64,000 nucleotides of DNA from positions 1,800,323-1,864,322 of the forward strand of contig VWZL01002573.1 of assembly GCA_013396915.1 (NCBI GenBank), read 5' to 3'. Shown here piece after piece: positions 10,642 to 23,254 of this stretch. The notes beneath the pieces were generated by a model. That model was not told the DNA's origin and made no database searches. It saw only the letters and a program-made list of their open reading frames with translations. The stretch comes from Stercorarius parasiticus. Taxonomy: Eukaryota > Chordata > Aves > Charadriiformes > Stercorariidae. Each line of letters starts with the position of its first letter. Position 1 is the stretch's first letter. Both the position numbers and the translations under genes were made by a program.

Positions 10642-13600
10642 GAGGTGTCTAATAGGTACTTTGGTTCCCCAAAGATCCCAGCCAAACAGACTAAGATTTT
10701 TCTGAAGCTCAACACTTATTCGGAAGGAATAATGTTTCATACCCCATGAGCTTCTTTAAGTAGCAAAAAATGACACACAGTTAATGGAAATTAAATCCTT
10801 CTTTCACAATAGTAGGTTTTTTTGAGGGGGACGGTGTAAAGAAGAACCTTCAGGCAAAAAAAAAACCCGAATAGCAAGCCACAAAAATCAGGACTCCCTG
10901 TTAAATTCAGGCTGCAAACATATTTGCATTGACTTTTAGTTTGAAAGTAATCTGGCACATAGAAACCAATAAATGTTCAGTTTCCAGTGGCTTCCACCTG
11001 TTAAGGAGTTGCAAGACAGCAGTACCCTTTTCAAAGTCATTAATAATGCAGAAGGTCAATATCTAAACAGATATATTGAATTACACGCTGTATCATTATA
11101 ATAGCCAGCGTTTTTGTATCGCAGGTGATTTTTTTTTTCTGCCATTTGACCCTTTTAAGCTAATTAAAATATATAGTTTATTTTTTGATAATATTAGGAA
11201 TGGTATTGTCCTGTAAATCCAGGTGGGTAGGCGCCTCAGGACAGGTACAAAAGATACTGTCCACTGCAGCAAAGTGTATATTGATTTTTGTTAACTTTGC
11301 AGCTCCAATTTCTCAAGTAAAACTCCCCAAACGCCAGAAAACCAAAAAAAGTAAACCCAAAGCCTTTCTCAAACAGAGCAGTATAATTTTTTTCGGTTAA
11401 TTATCAGTTTATGTGGGTTTAGGGGTATACAATGTATAGCAACATCAGGGATTCGGTATTTGTACTCTGCAGTGATCTGCAATATCAATATTACAATCAT
11501 AGCAAGATGCAGTTACTGAAAAGGTAAAGAAAAAGGTAGCGCATTCATTTGATGTTATGCATTTTTCTCTCGTGTTTTAAAAAAAACATAGTAATATCAA
11601 ATTCCAAAGCTATGAAATCCGTTGTCGGTGTCTCCCATTGACATTTTGTGTTTGTGTGAAGCAAAATCAGGTCAAACCAAGCCACCAGCAGCATCTCAGC
11701 CCTGTTTCTGCAAAATATTTTGTCACTACAGAATGTGGTGATTTCATTGCATGTGTGCTGGTTTTCTGAAATTAGTGTTTGAGCTCAGGGTGTTACAGAG
11801 CTGAATCTTTGTTGTTTGAGACCTTAAAAACACTTGCTATAAAGATTTAATCCAAGCCCCGTGGCCTTCGATGGTAATTGAATCAAATCCTAAATACAGA
11901 TCACATGAAGTTGACTTATTTATACCAACAGGGACCGATTCCCTCATATTCTTCAAAATAATGGAGATAAATAAAACCTGAAATTTAAGAAAAAAACAAA
12001 TTAGATTAAATGCTCTTCTCTTCCTTTACTCAAAACTGTAATTTTAGTATGAAGGTCCTTCAAAAGTAACTTATTTTCCTTTTCAGCTAACTTATTTGGT
12101 TTAATTAGCAGCAAACACTCCATTGATTCTTGGCCAACAAAGGAAAATTCCATAGTCCAAATCTCTCTGAAGGAAAATCCCATTTATTTAAATATAGGAA
12201 TTATGGTTGCAAAACGAAGCGATTTTCCTTAGTAATCTCTGAGCCAAAAAGTCCTTATTTGAAGTTAAACTACCTTTGAGTGGAAGATTATTTTTCCCAA
12301 ACTAGTATGCGTGCTAGCCAGGAATAGACATCGAAATTTCCTTTGGAAACTACCCTCTAGAGTGGTAGCAAAAAATCCATTATGATCATTATTATTCATA
12401 ATATTAATAGCAGTAGTAAGAAGAAGCAGTAATTTCTGATCTTGCTAAATAGGAAAAATACTGGACCTAAAAATAGACAAGGAAATTGTTGTTCTGTTGA
12501 AAGGCAGAGAATTAGCAATAGAAAGGTGAAGTGAGATGCGGCAGCTTTAGGTGACTTCTGTAATTCGGCTCATGGATCAAAACAGGTACCAGAAGCAGAT
12601 TCCTCGCACAAAAGGCTGAATGCAAGAAATTTTCCTGTTTCCCTTGATCTGCTCTGCTCAGCCCATCGCCTATGTGACGTGTAACCTCAAACGCATGGCT
12701 CTCACCAACCGGCCAGCCCCAGTACAGTATGTGACACTTTCTCAGATTCCTACTGACATTCAGATATTGCCAAAAATACCATGTCCAACTTTGCGCAAAG
12801 CTCCACAGGCACAAAAATATTTATCATAAAACATTTGTCTTCGGAGAAGAATACTGGGCTCCAGGAGAGAAGGGGGTTTTATGTTCCAGATTTCGCTGTC
12901 AAAGATTATGCAGCCTCGCAAAACGTGTGCGGAGCCTCTTTGGCAAAATCTTTTTCCTTAATATTTGATGTTTGCTTAGTTTTGTTTGTTTGCTCGGTTT
13001 TATTGCTGTCAGTGTTATTTCTGGTGACTACATGACTCAGAGGGACTAGAAATAAAATTAGAGACTTTCACCTCTAGGTCAACGGTTTCATTCTGGCCCA
13101 GAATACAGGGACCTGCGTAAAATAACTCATTGATCTCACTCCAGTTCCCAGTTGGCAAGTATGCATATCGCAAACTGTATCATTAAAACGGGCAATAAAT
13201 TGTCATCCTTTGCAGCGGTCCCAGAAGTGAGCTCAGTGTTTGAGTTGGCGTTGCTGCTGGATCACTCTTTCGCCAGGAGATGGGTTTCTCCTGCGCTAGA
13301 GTGCATTAGGAGCTGGGGGGGATGTCCTGGAGGTGGTTTTTCCTTTCCTCTCTACTTGAAGGCTCATGGGAGGACTCCACGTTGCAGTGCAGTCTGTCTA
13401 ACATCTCCCCAGATCAATAAGAAATCCTTTAGCCAGGTAATTGGGTGTAATTTCATAACATACATCGTTCTGCTGGCCGAGGCTTTGTTTTCCAAATGAT
13501 GCGGTCTTGATCGGCGGTGAGGTCTTTCTCTCCCCAATAAACACCATTTACATTTCTTCCTCATTGCGGGGGTTCCAAATAAATTGCCTAATTCACAGAG

Positions 13601-14039
13601 ACAAAGGTGCCGGAACGCAAAGAATTGAGTAGCTCCATCTTCAAAATTACCTGTTTGACCTGCTGCTTCCAGACCCCAGCTCTGAGATAACAGCTCTCTC
13701 CCCCGCCAAGATCAGAGCCTGGATCTCTTTGCTCAAATGAAACCCAGACAAAAAATTACATCGCTGTGATCTATAGCAGTAACAAACACTCCTGTTTCTA
13801 TAGAAAGAGGAGCGGGGGGAGAAAAAAAGGTATTATATTTCATTTTGGCATTATTATTGATCATAACAGGTGTTTTGAACCGAAGACCCCCATGGCTTAC
13901 AGGCATCTGTACGAACCATCCGTTTAAACTACAACAGAGACGTCATTGGTGTTCACTAAAAAGCTATCTAACCTTTTTGTAGATCCCCAGATACTTGTAA
14001 TCCTCCATTCTTCAGCCCGTTGCAAAAGCCGGAGCATTT
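10642..14039. other. unique non-coding stretch
   Basis: No protein-like frame or transposon is recognisable. GC content rises mildly from about 12.5 kb on. Frames at 12512-12829 and 13152-13499 have no domain signature and overlap frames on the opposite strand, as expected of chance openings. Confidence 0.6.
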
Positions 14040-14350
14040 AGCCTCGCCTCTTAGCGGCACAACTCATGGCCGGATTAATTTATTTCTCTTCCCTATCAAT
14101 TTGGTGGGTTTACAACCACTTCCCCCCTTGAATTTGGAGCCGGCGCGCGCTGCTCTGCCGTGATCCAGGTATGACTAAGTACCGTCTGCTCCCGTTGGAT
14201 ATGGGATCATTTGTCTTACGTGATGCGGGCTGGCTGCGCTACGCGACGGCACACGGTGACAGTAATTTGCACTGATCTGCCCCCACTGCTAGTCCTGCTG
14301 CTACAAATAGCAATTGATTATAATGCTGTAGCGTTATTGACTGTCACTAC
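14040..14350. promoter_or_regulatory. candidate regulatory element: CpG-enriched patch with homeodomain-type motifs
   Basis: Within about 300 bp there are roughly 20 CpGs (clusters near 14140-14160 and 14225-14255) mixed with AT-rich motifs: GGATTAATTTATTT near 14072 (a GGATTA OTX/PITX-type core plus TAAT) and CAATTGATTATAATG near 14310. Mixed CpG and TAAT content of this kind is seen in conserved developmental enhancers. No known enhancer is identified by name, and conservation cannot be tested here. Confidence 0.25.
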
Positions 14351-17300
14351 GAACACAAGCTTTATTTCTTTTTTTTTTTAAAGTAACACGCCGCAGATTT
14401 ACTTAGCGGACGCGGAGCAATAACATCGGAAGAAAAAAAAAAAAGAAAAAGAACAAAACCGAAACAATTTGAGGCAAGGAGGAGGCAGAGGCAGCACTGC
14501 ATAAAACACAGTAAAAATTAATTAACATCACTCGATTATTATGGTACTGCAGACGAGCAGAAAAACTGTAGCGGATGGGAAGGGATGAATCTGTCCATAT
14601 TTCTGAGAAGCAATCCTGATTTACATCACCTGAGGATCTTGCCTGAAGCATTCAGGTCACGGAGATTGTTCAAATCCATCAGAAAGCAGGGAAAAAAAAA
14701 AAGTCAGCCTTTTAAAATCATCATTATTCTTGTCAAAATCTGAATCTGCTGAAGCAGCAAAATGCACTAATGCCGCACTGGATTTGCCCCTTCCTCCGAT
14801 TCTCCCTCCCCGCGGTTCAGGATACAGTTTTTGATCCAGGCTGTTAAAAGAGATCCTATTTCATACATCCCTCCATTCTCTTTCTGAATCTTATGTTCTT
14901 AGAGCATTAATCTGCAGGATTGTCCCTCGAGTCCATTTGAGATGGGCGCAGAAATTTAGTTCAGGTAATTATCCTTTCTTTCCAAGTGAATTAAGGACCG
15001 GAGAATTCCTGCTTATCTGACAGAAGTGTAGATTTTCCTCCTTAATGCTTGTCACCTGTGAGACAAGTCACACAGGTAAATCTCAAACTGTGCCTTTGTG
15101 CCCCATCTAAAGTGGATTTTGGATGTCTCTGTGGAGTAATACTCCAAGGACGTTATAGTTCAGAGAAAATGGTAATGTCTATGTATAAAACGTGAATTAC
15201 TTTAATAGGCTTTGGCAGCACAACTCTCAACAAGACGATCCACCCCTGCTAATCTAGTGCGTACGGTTCCTCTCTCTCTCTTTTTTTTTTTTTTTAAAGT
15301 CTGAATATAATTTCTCTAAGCTGCAATTCATAACGCTAACATTTTACCTTCATTGAGGAGGGGAAGAAAGCTTCTAACCGACTGTATTGAGCTGTTGAAG
15401 AACGTCTTACATTGAAGTTCTGATTTAGAGATGGTTACAATACATCTGCTTTGCCTATCTTTGCCCTTTAAAACGATATTTGTGATATAACGAAGCATGC
15501 AGCTTGCAGAGTAGCTGGTGAGTCTCCTATCCATGGTTTTTTTGCATGTATGTACGAAGTCAGATTTATTTCCTTCCCGCCTTTAGGCAAGACAGCTTCT
15601 GTATCCTCAGAAAACTGTCTTTGTGGGAAATCACCAGTGTGGCGGTAGTGATGTTGCTTATAACAGAACTGAATGTGGAAGAGTTATTCTATTTTGTATT
15701 TTACGTTCCATTTATGCCTTTTATGGGTCCTTGTTTAAGACAAACTGCCTAAAGGTTGTCTGTCTTATTGAAAAATGAGGGAGTAGGGCTGGACTGGCAC
15801 CTCCAACTGTTCACAAATCCTGCTTTCACTGGCTTTGAGGTTTGTTTCATGGTTTGGGTTTGTTTGTTGGTTTGCTTTGCTTTGCTTTTCACTTTGCAAT
15901 GCTTTGAGTCTAGTTGATAACACAAGGATTTTGTAGTATTTTGTAATGAACGGAAAACCAGGTCTTCATTCCTTGAACGTCTCTTGCTTCCTATGGCCCA
16001 TGGGGTTCACATATGAGCAGATCACAGGATATATAAAGTAAGATATATAAACAAGAATTATATATTGTGACAGTAATGTCCAATGGCAAGTGGTAAAAAT
16101 GGGAGGAGGGGTGCAGAAAAGATGCGTTTGAGGTTTTTTTCTTTATATATGCATTTCAAATGGAGTGATCTTTTTAGAAAGGAAATTACAGGTATCACGC
16201 GTTTTACAACTATTCCACAGCTCAAATTAAAGCTTAAGCAGCTACGTATTTATCAATTAGCATTATTTCTCTATCCCCGTCTGACTCTCTGTATTGTTGT
16301 AACTCCATCAAATAGTCGTTTGCTTTTTTATGGTAATAATCCCTTCAAATTCTCCTTTCATCTGGATCCCTGTATGTTATTTGTTGCTCTGCTAAATCCC
16401 TATTACAGAGGCCTAGGAGTTCCAGCGGCCTGATGAATAATTAGAAATGTTTTATCCCTAAGCTTCAAAAGGGTGCTAGGAATAATTATAAGCAAACATT
16501 TTATGTAGCATTCCATATCAATCCAATCCCGGCTTTACGTTGTTTGTACTTTAGATAGTGCGGGAGAGGGAGATCTTGGTTACCAGCTCCGTCAGCGCAA
16601 AGAGGACAGATCTTGAAGTTGCTGTAGCTTTCATCTTCTTTCTCCCCTTCGCTCCTGGTGGTGGGATGCTCGGTATGTCCCAGGGCTTGTGACACCTCTC
16701 GTCCCATTAGGGTATAGTTAATTACTGGTCAATCAAAATGAACTTCAACCTGTACCATACTCTCTTGCCTGCAAAGTGACCTACAAGCCTGCACTATGTG
16801 TAAATAACGCCCCATCAAACCAGAGAAGAAAGCTCAGGTTTTGAAAAGTGGAAGTTGCTTATTTAGTCAAGACAAGATATGTCAGCGCAGTCTTATTCCC
16901 TAGAAAATTTTGGGAGCCGTAGCAGTTATAGCTGTCCTTCAGCCGAGTAGACACACAACGCAAAGTTTTTACACATAAGGCAAGGAGAGAGAGCTGTATC
17001 TTGAAAGCCTACAAAACTAATTGGAACACACCCAATGTCATTACTTTTGACAGCATTTTGAGAAATACCCAATCACTTTGTCATCAATTTTCAATTTTGT
17101 CAAGAGAAAGTAGCTTTTCATTGGCAAACAACCTGCTGTCCCCACACTATTTGTGAAAGTGTCCTGGCAGAGAGTAGTGTCATCTCCAAGAACATTTTTC
17201 AGGCTCACTTTGTCTATAAAACTTTTATTGAGGAGTTTTTTTAAAAAATCCTAGAAAATTGTGTTAAGATGAAGGGTTTTCATCCTGAAGATACCAAACA

Positions 17301-20300
17301 TTTATGGCCCAGTACAACAAAGGGCATAAATATATGATTAACTTTAAACTTGTGAACAGTCCTACTAGTTTTCCACTAAAACCAGCGCAAGTTTTGGTGA
17401 TAAAGAATTTTATCTATTAGCCTCAAAGGGACTGTGAAAGTTTAATGTTGAAAAAGAGTGAATTAAGGTTAAAAAGGGGAGAAAAGAAGACGTATTTACC
17501 AGTCAATATGATGAGGATTCATATGTGAAAAGCAATGAACAATGTGGAGCTAAGGGGTAGCACAGCAGCACCTTTCTACCAACCTGAGGCTTCTTTTGTC
17601 TGCCTTCCCTCTGCAGTGGATTTGTTCATCCTTTATCTTACTTTTCAAGAACAAAAGGCAGAACAAAACCATGCCCGTTTTGCTGGAGATCCGTATTTTT
17701 AACCTATTTCTATATTTTTATGAATTCGTTGCTTTTGCTATGAGATCTCTAATTTTCTTTTAGTTTCCCACCTGCACGTCACAAAGGCATGGTAATGAAG
17801 AAAAATGTCAGTAGGAAGCCAGGCTTATTAGATATGATTTCCAATGGTACAACTGGACTCTGTAAGAACTGGTGAAAGCATGTTGAGTGTCGCAGCAGAG
17901 AGGTAGGAGGAGTTTACCAAAAGGCATCGTTCTCAGCTGATGGACTCTCCCTAGCCCAGGGAAAGCACCACAGTGAATTTCTGAAGGCAAGCTCACGAGG
18001 GAATTCAACAAAGGAAAACCTTCCTTTGCTGGGCCTTCTCTCAACCCTAACAGCCACCGGGAGATCTGAAAACACCAAATGTCACATGCGTTTGCTATCT
18101 CCTTTGGTACAGCCGCTGCCCTTGATGGGAGTGACTTGTTGGAAGTCATGCTTTTCTTTCTCTAAGACCTTCATATCTAAAAGGACCTTTACTTTCCTGT
18201 CTTCCTCAGATCAGTTTTATGACAGAAAGGATAACATCAGGAACAGCGTAGAAGACCAACATTTTCTTCACTCAGCATAAAAATTAAGGTGGATGCTGGT
18301 GGCTGTGAAGCTGGTGCACTCAAGTCACACAGAGTTTGCTCTGCTGCTGCGACCTTCAGCTTTGGAAGTGCCTGCTCCAGTCCAGCAGAGGCTATGCCAG
18401 TCCGGAGCTGGGATCTGACAGGTCCTGCCAAGGGCAGCGCCAAGCCAACGTGACTGCCCCACACTTGGACCCACACTGCCAATCCTGTGGACTTGCTGCT
18501 CTGGCCCTTGGCTAGCTTGTCCTGCCTTTCGGCATGGATGTGCCTATGTGTTTGTGTTACTGAACAAAACCATCCAAAATATTGCGTGTTTGCTCATGGT
18601 GGGAAATTGCAACGCTTCCTGGAAGGCTCTTGCCCACCTCCGGAGGCAGAACACAGACTAAAGGTGCAATGAATTGTCACAACCCCTATCTTCCACTGCA
18701 CAGGCAAAATAGAAATGGTTTGGACTTCTGAATAAGCTCTGTAAGAATCAAATGACTTCTTAAAATCACAGATTGTAGAATCTACAATTTTTCAATTTGG
18801 AGTCAACTCCCTTTTGACTTTGTTCCTCCTAAAAAGAACTTAAAAAAAAGTTATCGTTTGGAAACATTGCAAACCCACCAAACTATATTTTATGTGCATT
18901 GAAAAGCTTATTTGCTTTTTTGATTAATATGCAAATGTTGCATGCTTCCAACTTTCATCACTGCTTAAATACTGTACCGGCATCGTAAATAACCTGCCTA
19001 TTCAAGTTTTATCTTGTCCACTTTACATTGCAATGCTCTTGTACAGGAAATGGACTGTATTTAATATTGATGGCTCTGTATGTGTCATTTAATCGTCCCT
19101 ATTGATTGGATTTCATCAGAGTGCGGGGCTTGGACAGAAGCTTTGATTATACTGTAAGGAGTCTTTGCAGTTTTCTGTTACTCAACACCATATCAATGCA
19201 CCTTCTGGTGTGATATCACTTTCACAATCAATACCTGGAAAGAAAATAAAAAAGAGGCCTCTAGGAAAGGAAAGGAAAGGAAAAAAAACCCCCTGAATCA
19301 GCCTCTAATTCCCTTTCTGCACATAGATTAAACCTCTCCAACTCAAAGAACGTTTATTGTGTGGTTTAACGTAAGAAACAGGAGGAAAGAAAAAACCTGA
19401 AAGAGTCTCCATGGGTTGTTTGTTTAATTTCTACATAATTTTTTATTTATAAGCATCAACTCTTCCTTTCACTGTCCCTAGCTGATGTTTGATAGTGGAT
19501 AATTTTTAACAGTTACATGTCATGTTTCACTTAACTGTTGCTCTTGATCTAATAACAGTGCCATAAACATATTATTTGACCAAATTGATACCGTAAGGGG
19601 ACTCTCTGCTTATAGAAATTCTTTCTGCTCAGAATGGGCCATCTCAGAGCTTTCAAAGAACATCCTTAATTTGATACTGTCCCACAGTGGCTCAACCTAA
19701 TCCTCAGGCCAGAGCTACACTGGTATGAACTCCTACATCCCAGCCACCAAACGCCAACCGTAACAGCCAGCCAGCATGAAACAATAATCCCTTGAAGAGT
19801 ATTAATAGGCAGCAGATGGGTATTTCATACTGCTGGTGAGAGGGTTTCCCCATCTGGGCATCCTCAGTTTAAATGTATGCGCTGACGTGCTCATAAATTC
19901 AGATCCTCAGTGGATGACAGGAAACATCACCCGGAGTTGTATCAAAGTACAGAGAACACACATAGTTCCTCCAAATGGTTGTTTGTGCTCTGGTTCTCCG
20001 CATTCATTGTCCTGCGATGAAAGGAAATTCATGGGCAATTTATGCTCTCTGCCAGCGCTTCTCATCTTTTCCAGGCTGGTGATCCTTTTTCAAGAATACT
20101 ACCAATATTGGAGAATAATGATAATGTTAATACCTTGTTTTTCTGGGAAAGTGGCATCAGAACATGTTTCAGGAGTAACAAGGGTCTCACCAATAAAATC
20201 TCTATGAATGTGAGTGGGTGTGCTCTGGGACAATGGGAAAATACAGACTGGACCTTGACATAGAGAACGGTGCATGGCAAAAATGAGTTAATATTGGTCT

Positions 20301-20512
20301 AGATTGCAGCGATAATTTTAAAGTTTCTTGCATAGACCTTGACTAGGTTTCCTTGGTCCTTCCAGATTAGTGACCAATGGCAGCTGAAGAATATATGCTT
20401 TTTAAAATTTATTTCCCTGGAGAGATTAGTGTGTTTCTGCTGACACGGGGCTGAGCTGAAGTTCTAGCTCTCTATAAAAGTATTTGCTGTTTGAATCCTT
20501 AAAATATAGTGA
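14351..20512. other. unique non-coding stretch
   Basis: No gene or transposon is recognised. Simple sequence is limited to A runs at about 14433 and 14693, a CT/T run at about 15272-15296, TTTGC-rich sequence near 15850-15890 and four GGAAA units near 19266-19285. A perfect short hairpin (8-bp arms ATTGTAGA/TCTACAAT around one base) lies at 18772-18788. Near 18930 there is a POU octamer-like ATGCAAAT beside a TTAAT-containing segment. Confidence 0.6.
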
Positions 20513-20578
20513 AGGGATATATATACACATATATAGGGATATATATACACACATATATAGGGATTTGTATATAATATA
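20513..20578 (+). repeat. AT-rich minisatellite, ~22-24 bp unit
   Basis: Three consecutive units start with AGGGAT at 20513, 20535 and 20559. The first two share AGGGATATATATACACA; the third is degraded. The spacing of 22 and 24 bp reflects one CA expansion in the second unit. Confidence 0.85.
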
Positions 20579-23155
20579 GTGCAGTAGAAAGCATTGCAAC
20601 AAACTCAAATGCTGTATAACACTAAAAATGCGTGCCTTGTGTGCATAACATTGTTCATCAGAGGGAGTTACAAAGCTATGTGTCTACAAAAGAGTTGCTC
20701 TTTTTGCTAATTATATACATTCAAATACGCCCAGCGAAGGGACAGGCACAGAAATTGATTGAAGAGGCACAACATCTCGTTGAAGAGAGACTGAATGAGT
20801 GGTCCGTGATCCTTTACTCCATCAAATAATCTCAGAGATCCTTTCAGTTTTGTAAGCAAGAGAAGGCAGAAACTGTTGTAGGCAAACTGTTATTTCCTTG
20901 ACTGGAGTGAAGCCAAAGGTCTTGGGTTGGTGGCACTTGACCGTGTGCCAGAGGAGAGAAAGCAGTGTGTTAGTGGGGCAATCTGAATCTCACTGTGGAG
21001 GAGGTAATCAGAGAAGACTGCCTAAAGTGACAGGTATTCACCCAAAAGGGTACAGACGGATGCAAGCATCTGAGCTGCTAGACTCGAAGGCTCTTCAGTC
21101 TAAAAAACAAAAGTATGGTGTTAGCAAAGTACAGTGCCTGAACAGATGTAACTTACTCATAAAAAGAAGTGCCTGTAGGCTTCCTTCCTACCAAAGCCAG
21201 AAGTGACTTCTAGCCCTGAACAGATCTCCACTGTGACTATTGGAATTTTTAAATTATTTTTCTCTGCCTCTCTTTTGTTGCATTTCTCTATTTGAATAGT
21301 TGCGTAACCATATTTCTGATCTGTAGAGAAACAAGAGTTTTAACGTAGATATTGCCAAACATTGATGGAACCTCAATTTCCTTGATTTGGCATGGGTGAG
21401 TATTTGCATGAAAAGCCAGATTTGAAGAGTTACACCAATTAAGGAATGGGACTGTACCTTGTTTGCCCTGTCCATCTGGATGAGGTAGTTTAAAGTGATA
21501 GTGTTGAATTTTGGCAACAACTTTATTGGGAACAAACCCCAATAATTTATTGAAAGTACACTAATAAATATGTATATCTGGTCCAATGAAAAAGAAGAGT
21601 TCAGAGGATATAGTACCACATTTTCTGGCATATAAATATGATGCAAAAATATGTGATAGTGAAATTCTCCCTTGTTTACTTAAAGGCTTGTGAAAAGTAT
21701 TTGCCCCTATGGACAAATTCAACTTTCATGATCTCGCAGTGATACCACAATGCTGATGAGCCAGAGCGTCCTTGTAACTTGACATGGAGTGTAGTAAGTT
21801 GGATCAAGTGCCCTCCAAATACATGCTTGGTCACCTTCATTCTCAAGAAAGGGGGTAAAAAATAAAATGAATCATGATGAAACTAAAGCTCTGTGTTTCA
21901 ATAACAAAACTGAAGCCATGAGAGTGATATTTATTTAAATGTGGTCTTAATATTGGAAGATTCCTGATAAAGTTAAATAACAGTTGCATCATGAAGACCC
22001 CAAGGTCTTTGGGACAGTAGGAAGTAAGAATATGCTTTATGATGTTCAGTAAATAGGATTCTTCTTTTTAACTTAATTTTTCAAAGTTAATTTCATGTTT
22101 ATGACAGTTATATGGATTGGATCAGTCCATCCAAAGAATAGCTATTAGCCAACTAGAGTAAAAAAAAGTTTTGTTGCATCTCTTTGTCAATGTACATGGT
22201 TCTTGTCAGGAGAAAGCCACCACCATCAAGGACAATGCATTACTAATGCTTTGTCCACCATAAGAAAAGCGGAAACTGATGTATCGGAAACAAATAATAT
22301 GTCAATTTAAACAACAACTTCCTAAGTGTATTTAGTACCACTTGGAAGTAGTAGAAAGCACTGAAAGTCTTACTGAAGTAAGAGCTTTGAGTTGCACATA
22401 CCTTTGTCTTCTATTGGATCAACTGTCTTCTGCTGGACACCATTTTTTCCAGCATTGCCCACTGCAGTCGAGGCACGTGCTCATGCTGGGTTCTGCAAAT
22501 ACCTCTCCTTTGGTGCTGCTGAGAGCAGAAGCCCATGTCAGATAGCCTCGCCAGTAATTACCAGGTGGTAATGACGTTCAGTCAGAACGAACCTGTGCCA
22601 CATTCGAATGAGTGACCTAAAGGTGAAAAGCTTTGATTCCCATTAATAACACTTTGAGCCTCTCTGACCTCCAGGAGGTGATTAAAAGCCTGTTAAGTTC
22701 ACTCAGTAGCTTTGGATCATAGTGTTTGCATTTTGCATTATTGTTGTGCATTGTCTGATAATCTAATTATATTATTTGATTAATTTAAAGCATAAGTATT
22801 TTTCTGTTTTGTGTTCAGGGATGCATCGTATTAAGAGCTCTCTTCACCTAGGAAATATCTTTTTGTTTTGCTCTCTTTTTCTCAGCGGGTGAATGAACTG
22901 CTTTGCTTTGTCTAGTTGCTCAAAATAACAAACGTCAAAGCTTGGAAACTGGTAATTTGGCAATTTTAGACAATCGCCTCATAACCACATTTTAGTACAC
23001 CTTTGAAGCGGTAGAAGTTCAAAGGCTTTGAAAAGACGACTATTGCTTTGCCTGTTGCTATGAGTCATTTGAAGTAATTGGTCCTGTCTGATGTATGTTT
23101 TGAACTGAGGAAGTAGTGCTTTATTACCACAATCAGATACAGGTTTTTAGCTAAG
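20579..23155. other. unique non-coding stretch
   Basis: AT-rich sequence without recognised genes or repeats. Frames at 20898-21206 and 21254-21646 have no domain signature. A short imperfect inverted repeat (TGGATTGGA / TCCATCCA) lies near 22112-22133. Confidence 0.6.
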
Positions 23156-23254
23156 GAAGTGGAGTTTTCCTCACAGATGTAGATGTCTGCTTGATAAGGC
23201 AGAAAACAGACAGATGTGCCTCTCTGCACTGGGGAAGAGGTGTGGAGAAGGAGC
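23156..23254 (+). repeat. unnamed dispersed repeat, copy A
   Basis: This ~100-bp segment aligns to 30691-30790 in the same orientation. The two share TCACAGATGTAGATGT exactly (23171-23186 and 30706-30721), then GACAGATGTG, then a CACT..GGGA..AGGTG.GGAG pattern, with small indels between. The similarity falls away at both ends. It is not CR1, and I cannot assign it to a named family. Confidence 0.6.

Noticed and set aside
18772..18788. Perfect 8-bp-arm hairpin as a terminator or small RNA
   Set aside because: Too short for a miRNA precursor, and intrinsic terminators do not apply to vertebrate nuclear DNA.
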